This document shows, piece after piece, positions 41,401 to 53,699 of a stretch of DNA of 64,000 nt. Made by a program: the position numbers and the translations under genes. The notes under the pieces are model-generated. The model did no database searches and was not told the origin of the DNA. It saw nothing but the letters and a program-made list of their open reading frames with translations. Position 1 is the first letter of the stretch. Each line of letters starts with the position of its first letter. Origin of the DNA: Penicillus capitatus (lineage: Eukaryota; Chlorophyta); NCBI GenBank assembly GCA_965649825.1, contig OZ287719.1:107309-171308 (forward strand), written 5' to 3'.

Positions 41401-43702
41401 ATGGCGCTGCATTTCGGCAGAGATGCCCCCTATGCCAAAAACCTTCGCCAAGGGCGGGGGTTGCTTCGGAGCTTACTCACCTCCGACAATGGCCTCGTTT
41501 CTCTCGACGGTGAGATTTTGGAGTATGACTTCGGCAATGGCATACGGCATGAGACTGACGAACGTCAAACTGATCCCTCCACCGTGTCCTTCGCTGGAGT
41601 GCGAATAGAGCTGGATGAAATCGGTTGAGTTGTCAAACGGCTCGAGGTCATGATTGGACCGAAAGGACGATCCGGGAAGGGGATTGAAATCGTGGCACGC
41701 TGTTAAGAGCTTCGCTATTTTCGGATTTGACAATGGCAATGCCCGATTGGCTGCAAACCGCGCATCCTCCATCTAGAACACCCCGCCCCGCTTGTACTCG
41801 ATAACATTTCGGCCGGCGGCTTACGGTGAGAACAAAGTAGCTTGCTTCGCTGCAGTCATAGTGTATACCGCCGCCGACGGAAGCGGTATTGTTTTCGACC
41901 ACGGTTTTGATTCCTTTGTTTGACGTGACCGTCACGTTGGACACGGCAACGAAAGCGGCACCGCCGCCGATGGGAGAACGATTGCCTATAATGGTAACCC
42001 CTCGAAGAATGACATCCGCTGCTGTGTCTTCTGAACGCAGACCGCCGCCAGTGAAATGCGCCACGTTATTCTTCAGGGTGAGTGCTGCCAGATCCAAAGC
42101 ACCTATTTGCAAACGGTTACGTACGAGAATGCGGTTTTCGAAGCGCACTGTCTCTTGCATGGATACCGCCACCCATGCCCGCCTCATTCTCTTCGATGAC
42201 ACTCGGCGTTGCTGGCTGGCCGACAAATTTCAGAACGCTGCCCTGGGAAACATGAATTCCGGATCCCGCCAGCGCTCTTCCGTTTTTAAGTTGAGAGCGT
42301 TTCACGGTTAGCTGAATCCCTGCTGCCGTAATGGCGCCTCCGTTCATCAGCGCAATATTGCCATTAAAGATACTCGACGTGATTTGGTGCACCGTGGCCG
42401 AAGGGATGCGGGATTGAAAACTGATGGCTCCACCGCAACGGGCATAATTGTCCACGAATGATGCCTTTCTGATGCGCCATGTCACCGACGACGCGTCTTT
42501 GGACGACTCCACACGCAATGCCCCTCCGAGCGAATCTTCTTGGGAAGTGAACGCTCCTGGCTGTTTTCCACAGAATCCTTGATTTTTGCGAAAAGACGAG
42601 CTTTTGATCGAAACGACGGCAGCGTCTTTCGCGTCTTGCTGCTCCGTCGCTCCATGAAACACAGCGATGGCGCCGCCACCACGACATCCCTTGTTTCGAT
42701 CAAAGTGCGATGCACTGAATTGCATTCTGACGTGATTTCTGGCGAAAATCGCACCTCCCATTCCTGACTGTTTCATCTTTTCGTCCGCAACACCCCTGAA
42801 CTTGTCCTTCCCTGATGCATCATCGGTCAAGTTCTCTGATCCAGCGACATTTCGACGGAATTTCGACTGTTTTGTGCTCAGCATGTTGCCATTCGTACTT
42901 TCAAAGTGAACGGCCCCGCCTGACACCTCTGCCGTGTTGTCTTTAAAGACACACTTTTTCAAATGAACATCTGTATCGCGTGAGTGAAGGGCTCCGCCAA
43001 ATTTCGCATGGTTTCCATGAAAGCGACATTCGATGAAACGAACGCCGTTCTTCATGTCCGATGCCACTTCATGGAAACCGCTCTTCGTCACAACGCCATC
43101 GTCTGCGGCATTCTCGTCGCTGTTGTTAGCGCAGCCGACATTTCCAGAGCTCTCACACAGGTGATGGTCGCTCTTATTTTCGCCTCTCTTGTTGACCACG
43201 ACTGCCGGATTCCCTTGGCATCCCGTGAAGTTCAGCAACGCGAGTGTCGCGGTCTGGGTGCTACATTTTCCGTCGTTCGTTTCAGACGACAGCGAGAGAA
43301 CGTGAGCGTACTTAACGACAACGGCACTGGCATCTGGTGGACAATGTACGACTGTCCATCCTCTTGTACCTTCCAAACAGATGCCGGTTGACTCGATGGA
43401 CAAAGTGTTCTCTAGGCGGAGCTCTGTCATGTTAAGGACGATCGTCCGAGCACCAACGTCACGACGTAGGATCTCCTGGCGCAGCTCCTTCTCACTTGTC
43501 ACGGGCGTTCTGTCTGCTGACGGACAAAGCGAGAGGCGACCCGATTCTGTGTGGCTCTCGGCGTGAGCTGCGCACGAACAGATACACGGTTCAGCGCGTT
43601 GACCACACTTGAACGCTTGCCTCTATGGTTCATGAGAATGCATCCGAGCAGAACGGTGAGAAGCGGACGAGATGCCGCTACACGCGTATGCCTTTTATTC
43701 AT
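38406..43702 (-). CDS. P1: beta-helix / Cys-rich / multi-pass membrane protein
   Basis: Start at 43702 (MNKRHTRVAASRPLLTVLLG, signal peptide); the frame changes by about 43500, so a 5' intron is likely. The 43502-42117 frame has many right-handed beta-helix repeats with GGA(I/L) and FxxN turns, as in polymorphic outer-membrane (Pmp) proteins. Further helix exons lie at 42226-41648 and 41772-41473. The 41451-39733 part carries a Cys-rich module (CYPGEQVNGEVCDRC, YWHSTPFSPVFHRC, GPLCGSC). After a 55-bp intron, the 39680-38406 exon has about eight membrane segments with FISRYWFLFQGYRCQWY. A large extracellular sensor or adhesin coupled to a TRP-like channel region is inferred. Confidence 0.82.
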
Positions 43703-44299
43703 GGCGCCGTCGTTCTCTGCAAAACGCGGTGGTCTTAAACGACGGCGCGTATGCGTTTAACAACGTGCGATGAAAACGCTAGGGAAAAGTTGTTAGTTTC
43801 TAAGTTTGATCGCCAGAGCTTTTCAAAAATGTGCGTTGATTTGCGGTTCGCTTCTTGGTCAGTCGCAGAATTCGCATTGTCACAAATGGTAATTGCGAAG
43901 CTGATATTGCTCGCCATTCTGACATGGCAATGAGAGCACAGCTGGCACGACACTGTCCGTTCTCAACGCCTCGTTCTTCGCAGGATTCGGTTGATTAAGT
44001 ATGATGTGATGATACCCAAAACTCCTTCTCCCTATGACCGGTCCTTCCTCGGAAATTTTCTTTTGCAAATAACAAGGGGAGAAATGATCGTGGTTGTTCA
44101 AAGTCCTATCCTCGCGGTGTCGGAAGACAGAGAAACACAGGTTTTTATCTGCCGGTGTTTTCAATAACGCGCTTCGGCCAAGGTGTTGTATAAAGGATTG
44201 ATCCACCATCATCTCCATTCCCGAGCCCAATAGGAAAAAGGCACTTTTGTAAAGACGTGTAAAGTGTATGTTGCCGTCCGATGGTCCTGCTTGCTCCTC
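43703..44299. other. Intergenic, nothing recognised on present evidence
   Basis: A minus-strand ORF spans 43880-44326 without known domains. Its upstream part belongs to the YDSRRSS family fragment described next. Confidence 0.4.
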
Positions 44300-44704
44300 T
44301 TCTCCAATGAATATCCCTGACGGCACGGGAATCGCGAGATCTTCGGGGGCGAAACTTACAAGTCGATGCCTCTTCTATCCTTGGAACTCCGTCTAGTATC
44401 GTAGACTCCGACGCTGAGCACGACATCCCGCGTGCGAACCTCCATTACCCTTCCACTTTATCCGACCTTTCAGGAGCGTCTGAACCGCTTCCGTCAGGGA
44501 GAACAATTCAGACCTTCGCCAACGGAGTGCACAACGCATCATAGACAACGAAGAAATATACGCTTCGCAAAGAAGTTCCGAAGACGCGAGTGTCGAGCTC
44601 GTGGTAGTCCACTCGAGGACCTAGTAACGACTGGGCCGTCCGAGACACTGTTGATGCGTGAAAGCGTTGTGGTTTACAAACAGATGTCTTTGTCGACGAG
44701 ATGA
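44300..44704. pseudogene. Two fragments of the YPPLY/YDSRRSS small gene family, opposite strands
   Basis: On minus, ATG at 44445 opens VVLSVGVYDTRRSSKDRRG, matching the family core VVHNAGLYDSRRSS. On plus, 44432 onward reads LPLYPTFQERLNRFRQGE, matching YPPLYPTYQESLKVFRR, and then in a shifted frame IIDNEEIYASQRSSED. Frame changes and truncation suggest decayed copies. Function unknown. Confidence 0.5.
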
Positions 44705-44944
44705 TAAAATGGGGTAGATGAGGGGGGGCGTGATGAGGGGACTGTCTGGCTGGCCATGGGGTCACGCCGCCAAGGGGCGCTCAGGGTCTTGTCAGAGGAG
44801 ACCTTAGACGCCGGGGGGCCGGATTCTCTGGCTCGGGACGAGGGGTGACTCACCAGCTTCGAGGACACATCGCTGGAGTGGGTTAAAAGGGAAAGAAACA
44901 TTGGGTAAAAGATCTTTGGTTGTCATACGCGCCAGGTTTTAAGT

Positions 44945-45361
44945 TTGAGTTTTGACTTCAGTCTGGCTGACGACGACGAGCAGCACCCGGTTTCGCACGC
45001 GACCGTTCACTATCCACCGTTGTATAGGGACTCACCCTACCTCACGGCACTCAGGTTTTGGCGAGAGGGAGAACGCCGGAGTGTGGACGCCTCCGACCTG
45101 TTCCAACGAGGTGCCGACCAGGTGGTGCACAACGCCGGGTTGTACGACTCCCGACGCAGCTCCACTCAAGAAGAGCGACTCGAGAACGTAGACGAGGCCG
45201 GTCCATCAAACCGTCCAGAAGGAGGAGGGAATCCGTCACCTCCTCGTCCACGCAGCGGATCGCCAGGAAGTCCTATACGACAAGAACGACAGTCTTTGCG
45301 CAAAAAGATGATCAGTGTATCAGAACCCCCTCTTATACGCTTTCACAGCATGACGTTATGA
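44945..45361 (+). CDS. Small unknown protein of the YPPLY/YDSRRSS family
   Basis: 138 codons by the open frame (first codon non-ATG; in-frame ATG is lacking early, so an upstream exon or different start is likely). It contains YPPLYRDSPYLTALRFWREG, then RGADQVVHNAGLYDSRRSS, then a Ser/Pro/Arg-rich tail. Related copies: 44.3-44.7 kb (two fragments), 61427-61740 (minus) and 62145-62481. The same family member precedes the acidic gene at both loci (45.5 kb and 63.6 kb), so the two may form a unit. No known domain. Confidence 0.5.
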   Translation: MSFDFSLADDDEQHPVSHATVHYPPLYRDSPYLTALRFWREGERRSVDASDLFQRGADQVVHNAGLYDSRRSSTQEERLENVDEAGPSNRPEGGGNPSPPRPRSGSPGSPIRQERQSLRKKMISVSEPPLIRFHSMTL

Positions 45362-45540
45362 TCGCATCATGCTTCATGTAATGATATCGTCTTCCTCTTC
45401 AGTTCCTCTTCCTTCTTCAGCCTCTTGATGGTGACACTGTCGAGGCAGAACAGGAGGAAATGGCGACCGGCAACATGGTTTCGGAGCGTTGATGCCTTCC
45501 TCAGATGGGGCTCAGTCTTTGTGACGTTGCGTGACTGTTT

Positions 45541-46962
45541 GTGAGTTGCGCGCTCCTGAGTGGAGATGATGATAGCGGTCGCGGCGACGGAAGGCTTGAC
45601 GGAGACGAGGACACGGAATCGCAGCATAGCTGGTACACGTGTAACGACGACGTGCACGACATTCCGTCGGAACCGGAGGGTGCCGGCCTCGATGGGGATC
45701 TAGGGTTTGGCGCGATCAGTCCGTTTCCGGACTTCGCCTCGTGGGATGCACTTGGGGTGTTCAGGCAGTCCGCTACGGCCGATGCGGCGGACAACGGGGG
45801 CCAGAGTCCGGTTACTTCGGAAAGGACAACGGACGGCAGCGTGAGGGAAACGTTGTCGCCCCCGGAAGACGACGCTCCGGTCGGGGCCTCCACAGTCGAC
45901 GAGGATGATCCGGATAGGCCCAGATGGACCAAGTCGAGACTGGTGTTGGACTATCAAGCGCCAGGACCGAGCATGCGCCCATCGTCCTCGTCGACTGGGA
46001 CGGCCCAACATGTTCAAAGGCCTGTACAGCCGGCCGATGAGGGCAGGCGCTGTGAGCGTGTGCGGGAGCGTGTCTATTACAGTCCGTATGTATGGACTGG
46101 CGGGGACCCTGACGATCCACGAGAGGAACAGTTGGAGAGGGACAAGCGGAGGCTCGGCCTGCTGATGGAATATTTGGAGCAGGCGCGTCGTGCGGAGCAG
46201 CATCGGGATCGAGGGTCTAGCGAGAGCCCTGAGGGAGACGATCCCCAAGGGTCGACTCCGATCCCGGAGTATCCGGCACCAGCTCCGCGTCCGGCATGTG
46301 CACCGCAGGCGACTCCGGCACCGGCACCGCAGCCGACTCCGATCCCGGTTTCGGCGCCGCAGGCCACTCCGATCCCGGTGCCGGGCCCCTCGGCGATGAT
46401 AGAAGATGACCCAGAAGACGTGCAGGGGCCCGGTCAACCGGAGAACGAGCGCATCTTTAAGCATGGCAGGGCTAGATGGTACTTGGCCGAGCGGTTGATG
46501 GAAGAGTTTAAGCGGATGCGGGACGAGAGAAGAGACGACGAGTTTCTTTTGCGGTGGCTTCCACGCTTCGAGAAGCCGCCGCAGTGGACGTGTGCGCCGT
46601 GGGTCGAGGAGATGGTTGCGGATTGGGCCGCGCAGCAGTGGCAGGAGGAGCATTGGGACGCTCACCAACGGTGGCAGGAGGAGCAGCGGGCGGCGGAACG
46701 GGCAGCGCAGCAGCGGTGGCAGGAGCAGCAGCGGGCCCAAGGCACGCAGCGGACGGAAGACATTGCCGCCCATGGGCACGGGCTACAACACCCAGCCGGA
46801 CAAATGGGGAACGTTTTTCCGGCGGAGGGACTCGGACAGCCGTCCGAACAACTCGCCCCCCAGAGCGACGGCAGTGCCTTCACCATAGGGCAGAGTGCCG
46901 CTGATCAGAGGAGGTCCTCACGCGCCAAGGACAGGCGTCGTCTAAGGCGCAAGGACCGCTGA
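45541..46962 (+). CDS. Acidic Pro-rich / Gln-Trp coiled-coil protein of unknown function
   Basis: An open frame of 473 codons that begins with GTG and has no early in-frame ATG, so a 5' exon is probable. It has an acidic N-terminal region (DEDTESQHSWYTCNDDVHDI), then Pro/Ala repeats (PTPIPVSAPQATPIPVPGP), a basic-acidic helical part, a Gln/Trp/Glu coiled coil (QQWQEEHWDAHQRWQEEQRA) and a basic tail (RRRLRRKDR). The first about 125 codons are repeated at 63.6-64.0 kb with the same frame, supporting coding. No family is recognised. Confidence 0.62.
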   Translation: MSCALLSGDDDSGRGDGRLDGDEDTESQHSWYTCNDDVHDIPSEPEGAGLDGDLGFGAISPFPDFASWDALGVFRQSATADAADNGGQSPVTSERTTDGSVRETLSPPEDDAPVGASTVDEDDPDRPRWTKSRLVLDYQAPGPSMRPSSSSTGTAQHVQRPVQPADEGRRCERVRERVYYSPYVWTGGDPDDPREEQLERDKRRLGLLMEYLEQARRAEQHRDRGSSESPEGDDPQGSTPIPEYPAPAPRPACAPQATPAPAPQPTPIPVSAPQATPIPVPGPSAMIEDDPEDVQGPGQPENERIFKHGRARWYLAERLMEEFKRMRDERRDDEFLLRWLPRFEKPPQWTCAPWVEEMVADWAAQQWQEEHWDAHQRWQEEQRAAERAAQQRWQEQQRAQGTQRTEDIAAHGHGLQHPAGQMGNVFPAEGLGQPSEQLAPQSDGSAFTIGQSAADQRRSSRAKDRRRLRRKDR

Positions 46963-48342
46963 GGGGCTGCAGCGCCCACGGCGATGAGATCGTTGGGCCC
47001 GCGACTGCGAGGGAGCGGTCCGCTGAGTTAAAGTGAGTGAAAGGACTGCGGCGAAGGTTTTGGCAGAGAATGCAGGCGGTTGACGTGGCTTGGCTTACCT
47101 TGGCGAAGCTCAGTACCGAAAGTTCGGTGAGTCGTGCGGGCGTTGGCACACTTGTTGCCTTGTTCGGGTAGGCTCTGTCCAACTGGGCGGTCGGTCGGTC
47201 GGTCGCTCAATAGGAAGAGGGTGCTTCGGTGTGCGCACGAGGTATATCCTCTCCGAGGCTGGCTTGGAATGAGGGCGGCAGGCGAGGCGCGAGTGTTGTC
47301 AACGGGGGGAGATTCGCCGAGCTATTCGGTTCTGAGCGGAAACAGGGTTGGCCAAGTCGCGTGTGGCTATGGAAGATTAGTGGAGAGTGCTGGGTTGCAC
47401 GGTAGAAGGGATGTACTCACTTTAGCTCGACGGCACCTCGGGCGTATGGAGTCGGAATCGTTGTGGAACCGGCAGTGTTGTCTTCCCTATCAAACGCCAT
47501 TCTTTTGCGCAGAGAGGGAGCGGTCGGAAAGGTCACCATAAACCGTCCACAGTTCGGACGGTCCGTGACGGGCAATGGCCAGTGACTTATGAACACCAAG
47601 TTGATGTATACAGATCTTCCCTATAAAAGGGTCATGCAAATAACGAGACGATTTTTGCATGAAAGATCCGTCGTGTTTTGTCGGGCGCGCAAAACGCGAT
47701 TATTATGCGACTAACCAATTCTGGGCTTAGCAACTTTCAGGATTCCTCGGAAAGGGAACGTGTGAAGTGCATTACGTCCCTTGGTCAATCAGTGGACTTT
47801 CTTAATTGTTTATCTTGTCCGGCCACTCGCGTCTACACGAGCTGCCGATGTATGTCAGGGAAGCCGATGGTCGGCGAAGTTATGCATACTCTGTACCGAG
47901 TAAGCTACTAGCTCTCTGATCGCGGACGTCGACCTGAGATGGTCCGCGATACAATCTTCCTTGGTAGACAGACCTCCGAATGTCGTTCTATAGATATTAC
48001 ATGTCTTCGAAGTTTGACCTCGTTTTTCACAAAGATGAACTGTGTATCTGCACTTAAGCGAGCACCGAGTCGGACACAGAGCGAACAGCGAACGTTAGGT
48101 GACAAACTCAAGTGAAACTTGAGAACACTAAGTGTTCTCGGACCATACAGGAGACACTTAAATTGTATGGTTAGTTTAAAACAGAAGATTTCATGTGATG
48201 CATAGAAGGTAAAATGTACGGGGGCGCCGCCACTGGAAACTTCGGGCGCTGAAACCAAATGGACCATCCTTAGATATCAACAATATTTAAGTGCTGCATT
48301 AATGAGCCGCGAAAAAAAGAAGGTATGCATCATGCGCAGCAC
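46963..48342. other. Intergenic with one TATA box
   Basis: TATAAAAG at 47632-47639 on the plus strand (context ccctataaaaggg) is followed by short ORFs only (a 23-codon one from ATG 47659). A 119-codon minus ORF at 47908-48267 has no recognised similarity. Confidence 0.4.
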
Positions 48343-51300
48343 TCAAACGAGTCCCAGGATGCGGTGTCTTCTCAGGCGTTGAGAGAACCTCGAGATTCTG
48401 ACCTGCGATTGTTCAGCCCTTTCGGCATAAGGCGTGTTTGAATTCGATTGGCAAACCAGAAAAAACACCGTTTTTCTAGCGAAACAGACAAGCCCCATGT
48501 TGTTCATGTGAAGTGCGAGAAATGAAGGATCTTTGATTTCCAGTTTACAGTCCAGCAGGAGATGAAGCCCGGCGAACAGGCGATAGAAGATATACAGAAT
48601 TAGGCAGAGATTGATGGAAAAGACAACGGTAATCGTAACTATCTTTGCGGTTTCGGAAGAGCTAGGTTCGTTCAAAACAAGCGCCGCAAAAAAGATGAGA
48701 GACGAGCATGCGAGTGCGATAGATTCAATAATGTTGAGATCCATGGCGTTGTTCATTCGGATCCATTTTATCGCCATTCCAGGCTGCCCGAGTGCCCGAA
48801 ACAAGCATCCGGCGTAGTCTGGAAGAATACAATCATCCTCTGGAGTCCTGAAAGGAGAGAACAAGAAATGGAGAGCTTGGGCAATAAGCAGAACGCCCGT
48901 GCACAGTATCGCTTGCATGGTGGTGCCCAGCTGCCCCGTGAGCACCACGACTGCAACAATCAAGGTCTTTCGCAGAAGGATCATAGACTCCCACGATGCT
49001 CTGTACCACTCTGCTTTGTAGCCTTGGTAGAAAAACCAATATCTGGATACAAACGTGGCATCTGGCAAACGTCTCTTGTTGAGAGGAAGCCAGACGCCGA
49101 CGCACAAGATTGAGCAGAATACCAGCCCTAGTCCGACAAAACCAACGACGCCGACTGGAAAGTGGCTACCTTCAAGACAGACGTGTTCCGTATCTTCTGC
49201 CCAGAGATGCTTGACAGGCTCCGTGGCATAGTGTCTGTATGGATGTTCTGACGGGACATGCTCCGTGGCTGCATCGATCTCCACACAGTTGACGGCTCGG
49301 AACAGTTCTCTGACGATGTCGATGTAGAAATAGTAGAAAGATACAACAGCGATTCGGATGACGTAGGTGACGAGACGCGTTCTGCTGTTTTCTTCTGAGG
49401 TGAAGGTGTCCGTTTTCTGTCGACTCTTCCACGATCGGCGCAACCAGTAGAGCACAGCGACCAGCATGACTGTCAATTGGATGATCCAGGGAGTGGCGAG
49501 TCGTATCCACAGGGCGGCGATCGAAGTGGGAATTGTGCTGCTCTCGAGATGGCATTCGTATGGCGCTGTCACCAATACCGTCGCCGATCCTCCCAACGCC
49601 GCTGTCAACAGACCGCGACGTAATGTCTCCATATCAAGAGCGAGAGAAGCGATACCTTGAAACCTGAGCAAGCCTCTCAGCAGGCTCCTCCATTCGATCT
49701 TCAGTCCAATGGCGATGCTCGTTAATTGCACGTAGTTTATGAAGATCTACGGAGCAGACAGATATCATCAAAAGGAGTGCAACGAGGTGTTGTGCTTTGA
49801 GGGTTTCTGTCCATTGCATCGTCACGGAGAGGTGTCGAGTGGGTGAAACGCGGTGATCCAAATCCATTGATCTACCAATTGAGGAAATACCTAAATGACA
49901 TGGATAGGTACACACTGATCCAGAGAATTGCACACGGACGTGCACTTTCCAGTAACTCTGCGATGGTTACTGTCTCGGGAGCAGGAGAGTCCCGATGTCC
50001 GCCTTTCTCTCTGAAACTGGAAGTCGCTGGTCGAGTTTCGAGCTTGACACGTTCGACGTGTGATTTGATCGATGCCAAGCTGACGACACAGTTGATGCCA
50101 ATGAAGACAAAAAGCCATAGTGCAATCAAGAAGATGAACAAACCGTTCGTATCCGCATTCTTAGGGCAGGACTCGCATTCTCCAGTGTAGGAGTGGCCAT
50201 AGCCATTTCGACAGGAGCCGCAGAGGGGTCCTTTGTAGCCTTCAGAACACTGGGGATAAGCGAGATCGACAGCTGGCTCGGGTCCTTCCTCAGCAATGTG
50301 TGCATTTAAGCTGTCCAGTTTCTCCTGCAGTGCGACAGGATCTTTGGAAAAGAGGCCCAGGATTTCTGCCCTTCCGTCGTATCGGCATGCCTCTAAGTGA
50401 ATGCACTTTCTCATAACGGGAGAGAATGGTGTGGCGTGCCAGTAACCATCATCTGGGATCAATGCGGATCCTCCACTGCAATGCGCATGCAGCTCACATC
50501 CTTGACACGTCCCCGACGTCGAATGGAATCCGTACTGTTCGACTGGACACCGGTAACAGACATTTCTCTGCGCGATCTCTCCTGGATAGCACTCTCTTGT
50601 TGAGAACTGGAGTCTGATGTCCATATTGGGATCCCGTTGACTGAAGACTGTCAATGTATCGGTGGTGTTGATGCCCCAGGCTCTCGTGTTACTGATGCTA
50701 GCCACACCGTCGGATGCTGTGTATTTGAGGTCTCCAATGATGGCATCCGATTCGAGGGTCAAATCAAGACCCGCATCGTCGATCGGTGCCCTGATCGTCT
50801 GATTGAACGCGTCTTTGATTTCGATATGCAACGGACATTTGTTTTCTGTTGCGTCCTGCCGGCAAGGGGCACTGAGCGTTTCTCCGCTGACCATGCCAGC
50901 CAGGCGATCCAAGCCTCTCTCGATACGCAGAGCTACAGCATTCGTGCCCATTTGAGATTGGCTGTCCGATCCGTCTGCGTTGTTGTTTGCCTCCACTCGT
51001 GTGCAGTAAGGCAGCAACTGAGCTGTCAGATTGGCAGAATGGGCATCCCGAGTCGCCATCCACTTCTTCTCGCCCAGATCACATGATACAGCAATGGCAT
51101 CAGGACGCGACAAGAAAATCCCTCCCACGCGCGTCGCCGTGTTTTGTGTGACGGTGATGTTGTGTATGTCAAATTTTTGGCAGGTATCGAATCCGGGAAT
51201 CGACGGAAAGCATGATAACTTGTCGTCTCTGTTCCACACTGTATCCTCTGTATGAACAGAGAGGCCACCTAGGTGTATGCCTTTAAGATCCCGCGACCAT

Positions 51301-53548
51301 CCGCGCCAAGTGAGATTACCTCCAGCGATAGCGGTGTTCCGAGCCACGAAGACATTTCTGTAGGTCACCTGGGCAATCGTGTACAGACTCATGCCCAGGA
51401 ACGACATGCAAACACCGCCACCATAACCCATCGGGATCTTTGTCACGTAGCGGAGCACGTTGTGGTCGCCAACCTGTTCGGTTTGATTTGGAAGGGACAC
51501 GATTGCTGACGACGATGGAGTATAAACTGCGCCTTCCTTTAGGAGTCGCCTTATCTTCGGTGATTGTAGACTCAATGCCTCGTTGGAGATGAAATACGTC
51601 TCTCCAATCTACGAAGCATGGAAAGTCAACATAACATGACCTTTTTGGATGAGGCGCTCTTACGTTCACAGCGAACGCTGGATCATCCATCGTTTCAAAA
51701 CAGAGCCCTCCGCCGATGCTGGCGCTATTGTTTTGGAAAAGGGTCGGTCGTCCCCTGGAAGATGTTATGGTCAATCCTGTGATGCCTCTTGCACTGAATC
51801 CTCCGCCTACTAAGGCAATGTTGCCTTCGAGCAGGACGCCTTGCAGAAGGATGGGATGCTGCACACCCACGGCGTAGAGGCCACCTCCCAGGCGATAAGC
51901 CTTGTTGTTTCGGACGATCAAAGAAGAGACATCAACAAACCCTACAAAACAGCATCAATGGCACTAAGTTGAGCCTTTGGGCGTAAAACCTGCATTCATC
52001 AAGACCATTGCGCCGCCATAGACGCTGGTGCACTCTTCTATGACGCTCAAAACGCCTGGGTTGTCTGGATCTTCGTCGATTGTCAGAGAGGCTCCATCCT
52101 GTGCAAAGATGCCTCCTGCGTAGAAGGATCTGCTCTTGATGATGTTCGTGCTTCGGAGAAGAAGACGAACGGCTCCAAGATAAGCAGATCCACCTCCCTT
52201 CAGCGCGATGTTTGATGTAAACTGAGAACTGGCGATTCTGTGCTGGCCAGGGGAAGATGCAGAGGCTCGAAAAGCAAGTGCTCCTCCAATGATTGCTCGA
52301 TTTTCAATGAAAGTGCAGTTTTGAATGTCCCATACAATACTGGTCTCGTCGAGGGAATCGTAGAGCAGTGCGCCACCGGAGCGATGTTCTGTCAGAGAGA
52401 AGACACCTTTCAAAGCACTGGGCTGTGGTCCACAATAGGCGGTATTCTTGCTGAAGAGCGAATCCGAAAGACGCAGTGCGAAGACGTCTGTTGTCTTCCT
52501 GAAAGCCACGAGGCTATGAATGACAGCGATGCTTCCGCCGCCTTCACATGCCTCGTTGTTCTCAAATCTGGAAAGCGTTATGGAAATGTTGCCAGGAGGA
52601 CTCGCAATGAAGATGGCACCGCCTGTTGCATTGGTATTCAAGCCCTTGTAGGTAGTCAACTGAAGGTTTGATTGCTCAAGAAGGGCCACGGCAGTCTTTC
52701 CGTGCGCTCTGTTTCTCCGAAAACGTGACCTCTTGATCATCAGGGTTGATCTGCGGAGATGACGAAGGTAGACAGCACCTCCTGTTAAACCAGCCTCGTT
52801 CTGCTCAAACTCCGAGTCCTGGATCTCCACATGTGCATTTCTGGCGTAAATAGCACCACCCAGTGTTCCGCGGTTGCCGAAGAAGCGACAGGACTGGAAG
52901 CGGACGACAGGCCTGGCACAGGTTCGGTTATCGCAGGCATCCACGCGCACAGCAGCGCCGAAGACACGGCCTCCTGTCTCGCCGTTATTCCAGAAATGGA
53001 CGCCTTCGAAGTCGACCGCCGTCCGCTGCTTCAAACTCGACGGCTCGACCTGGACCACCACGGCAGACGCCCTCCTGCACTGGGTGATGTTCATGGACCG
53101 GAGACGGACGGTGCCATTCCTGCAGATCCCTCAGTTACACGATGAGAGGGATCGGAGCTTGCCTGATGACGATGGCGCTCTCGATCCCGTTTTGTGGACA
53201 GCTAAGAACGGTAGGCGTGTCTGTCCTTCCTTCGAGGGTCACATTCCGCCGGTCATCGATGACGATTGGACCCGAAAGAGTGAGGGCAGTCGCGTCGAGG
53301 TGTATCTCTGTCCAGTCAGAGTCCATTGAAAGGGCATTTCGCAATTCCTCTTCGGTGGTAACGGAGACAACTGTATCTTGCGATGTTTGCAAAAGATTCC
53401 TTACACCGCCAAACCAGCTCGGTTCCTCCAGAGTGTCAATATCATTTGTCGCTATGCGCGCGACCGGTTCATGATCGATATGATTCTGCACCAAGATGAG
53501 AAGGGAAGCCAAAACGGCGACGATAATGACTGCTGGCTTCATTTTCAA
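48343..53548 (-). CDS. P2: beta-helix / Cys-rich / multi-pass membrane protein
   Basis: Start 53548 (MKMKPAVIIVAVLASLLIL, signal peptide). The first frame (to 53135) leads into beta-helix frames 53094-51964 and, after an intron ending TTTTGTAG, 51921-51650; a further intron precedes 51600-49872. Repeats carry GGA(I/V) and FxxN. The Cys-rich part has CYPGEIAQRNVCYRC, YWHATPFSPVMRKC and GPLCGSC. The last exon 49731-48343 has about eight membrane segments with FVSRYWFFYQGYKAEWYRAS and LLRKTLIVAVVVL. Between the first two frames, both P2 and P3 have a very short GTAACTGAGGGATCTGCAG segment with a stop. Same architecture as P1 and P3. Confidence 0.82.
52790..53365. repeat. P2 side of near-identical P2/P3 tract
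   Basis: About 575 bp matching 59035-59615 at roughly 97-98 percent. Both edges are abrupt: downstream, the proteins fall to weak similarity (RSRFRRNRAHGK versus TSRFAHNTAHEE), and upstream the N-termini are unrelated. Confidence 0.9.
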
Positions 53549-53699
53549 ACCCCAAGGGGTATCGTTGATGGATGTGAGAACGTATCTAGAAACTCTACAA
53601 AGAACGACATTCGTCGGTGTCAGTCAGAGAAAAGCGTCTTACCGAACAAATCTCTCTAGACCGGCCCACTCAGAGGAACATAGAACGAGCGCTCTTTAA

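Noticed and set aside
45700-46779. 359-codon minus ORF
   Set aside because: Opposite-strand shadow of the acidic gene. The plus frame is the one that gains a start and stays open in the second copy at 63.6 kb.
53161-53190. CTGATGA at 53161 and 59415 as hammerhead cores
   Set aside because: No stem II hairpin followed by GAAA. The sequence is coding in P2 and P3.
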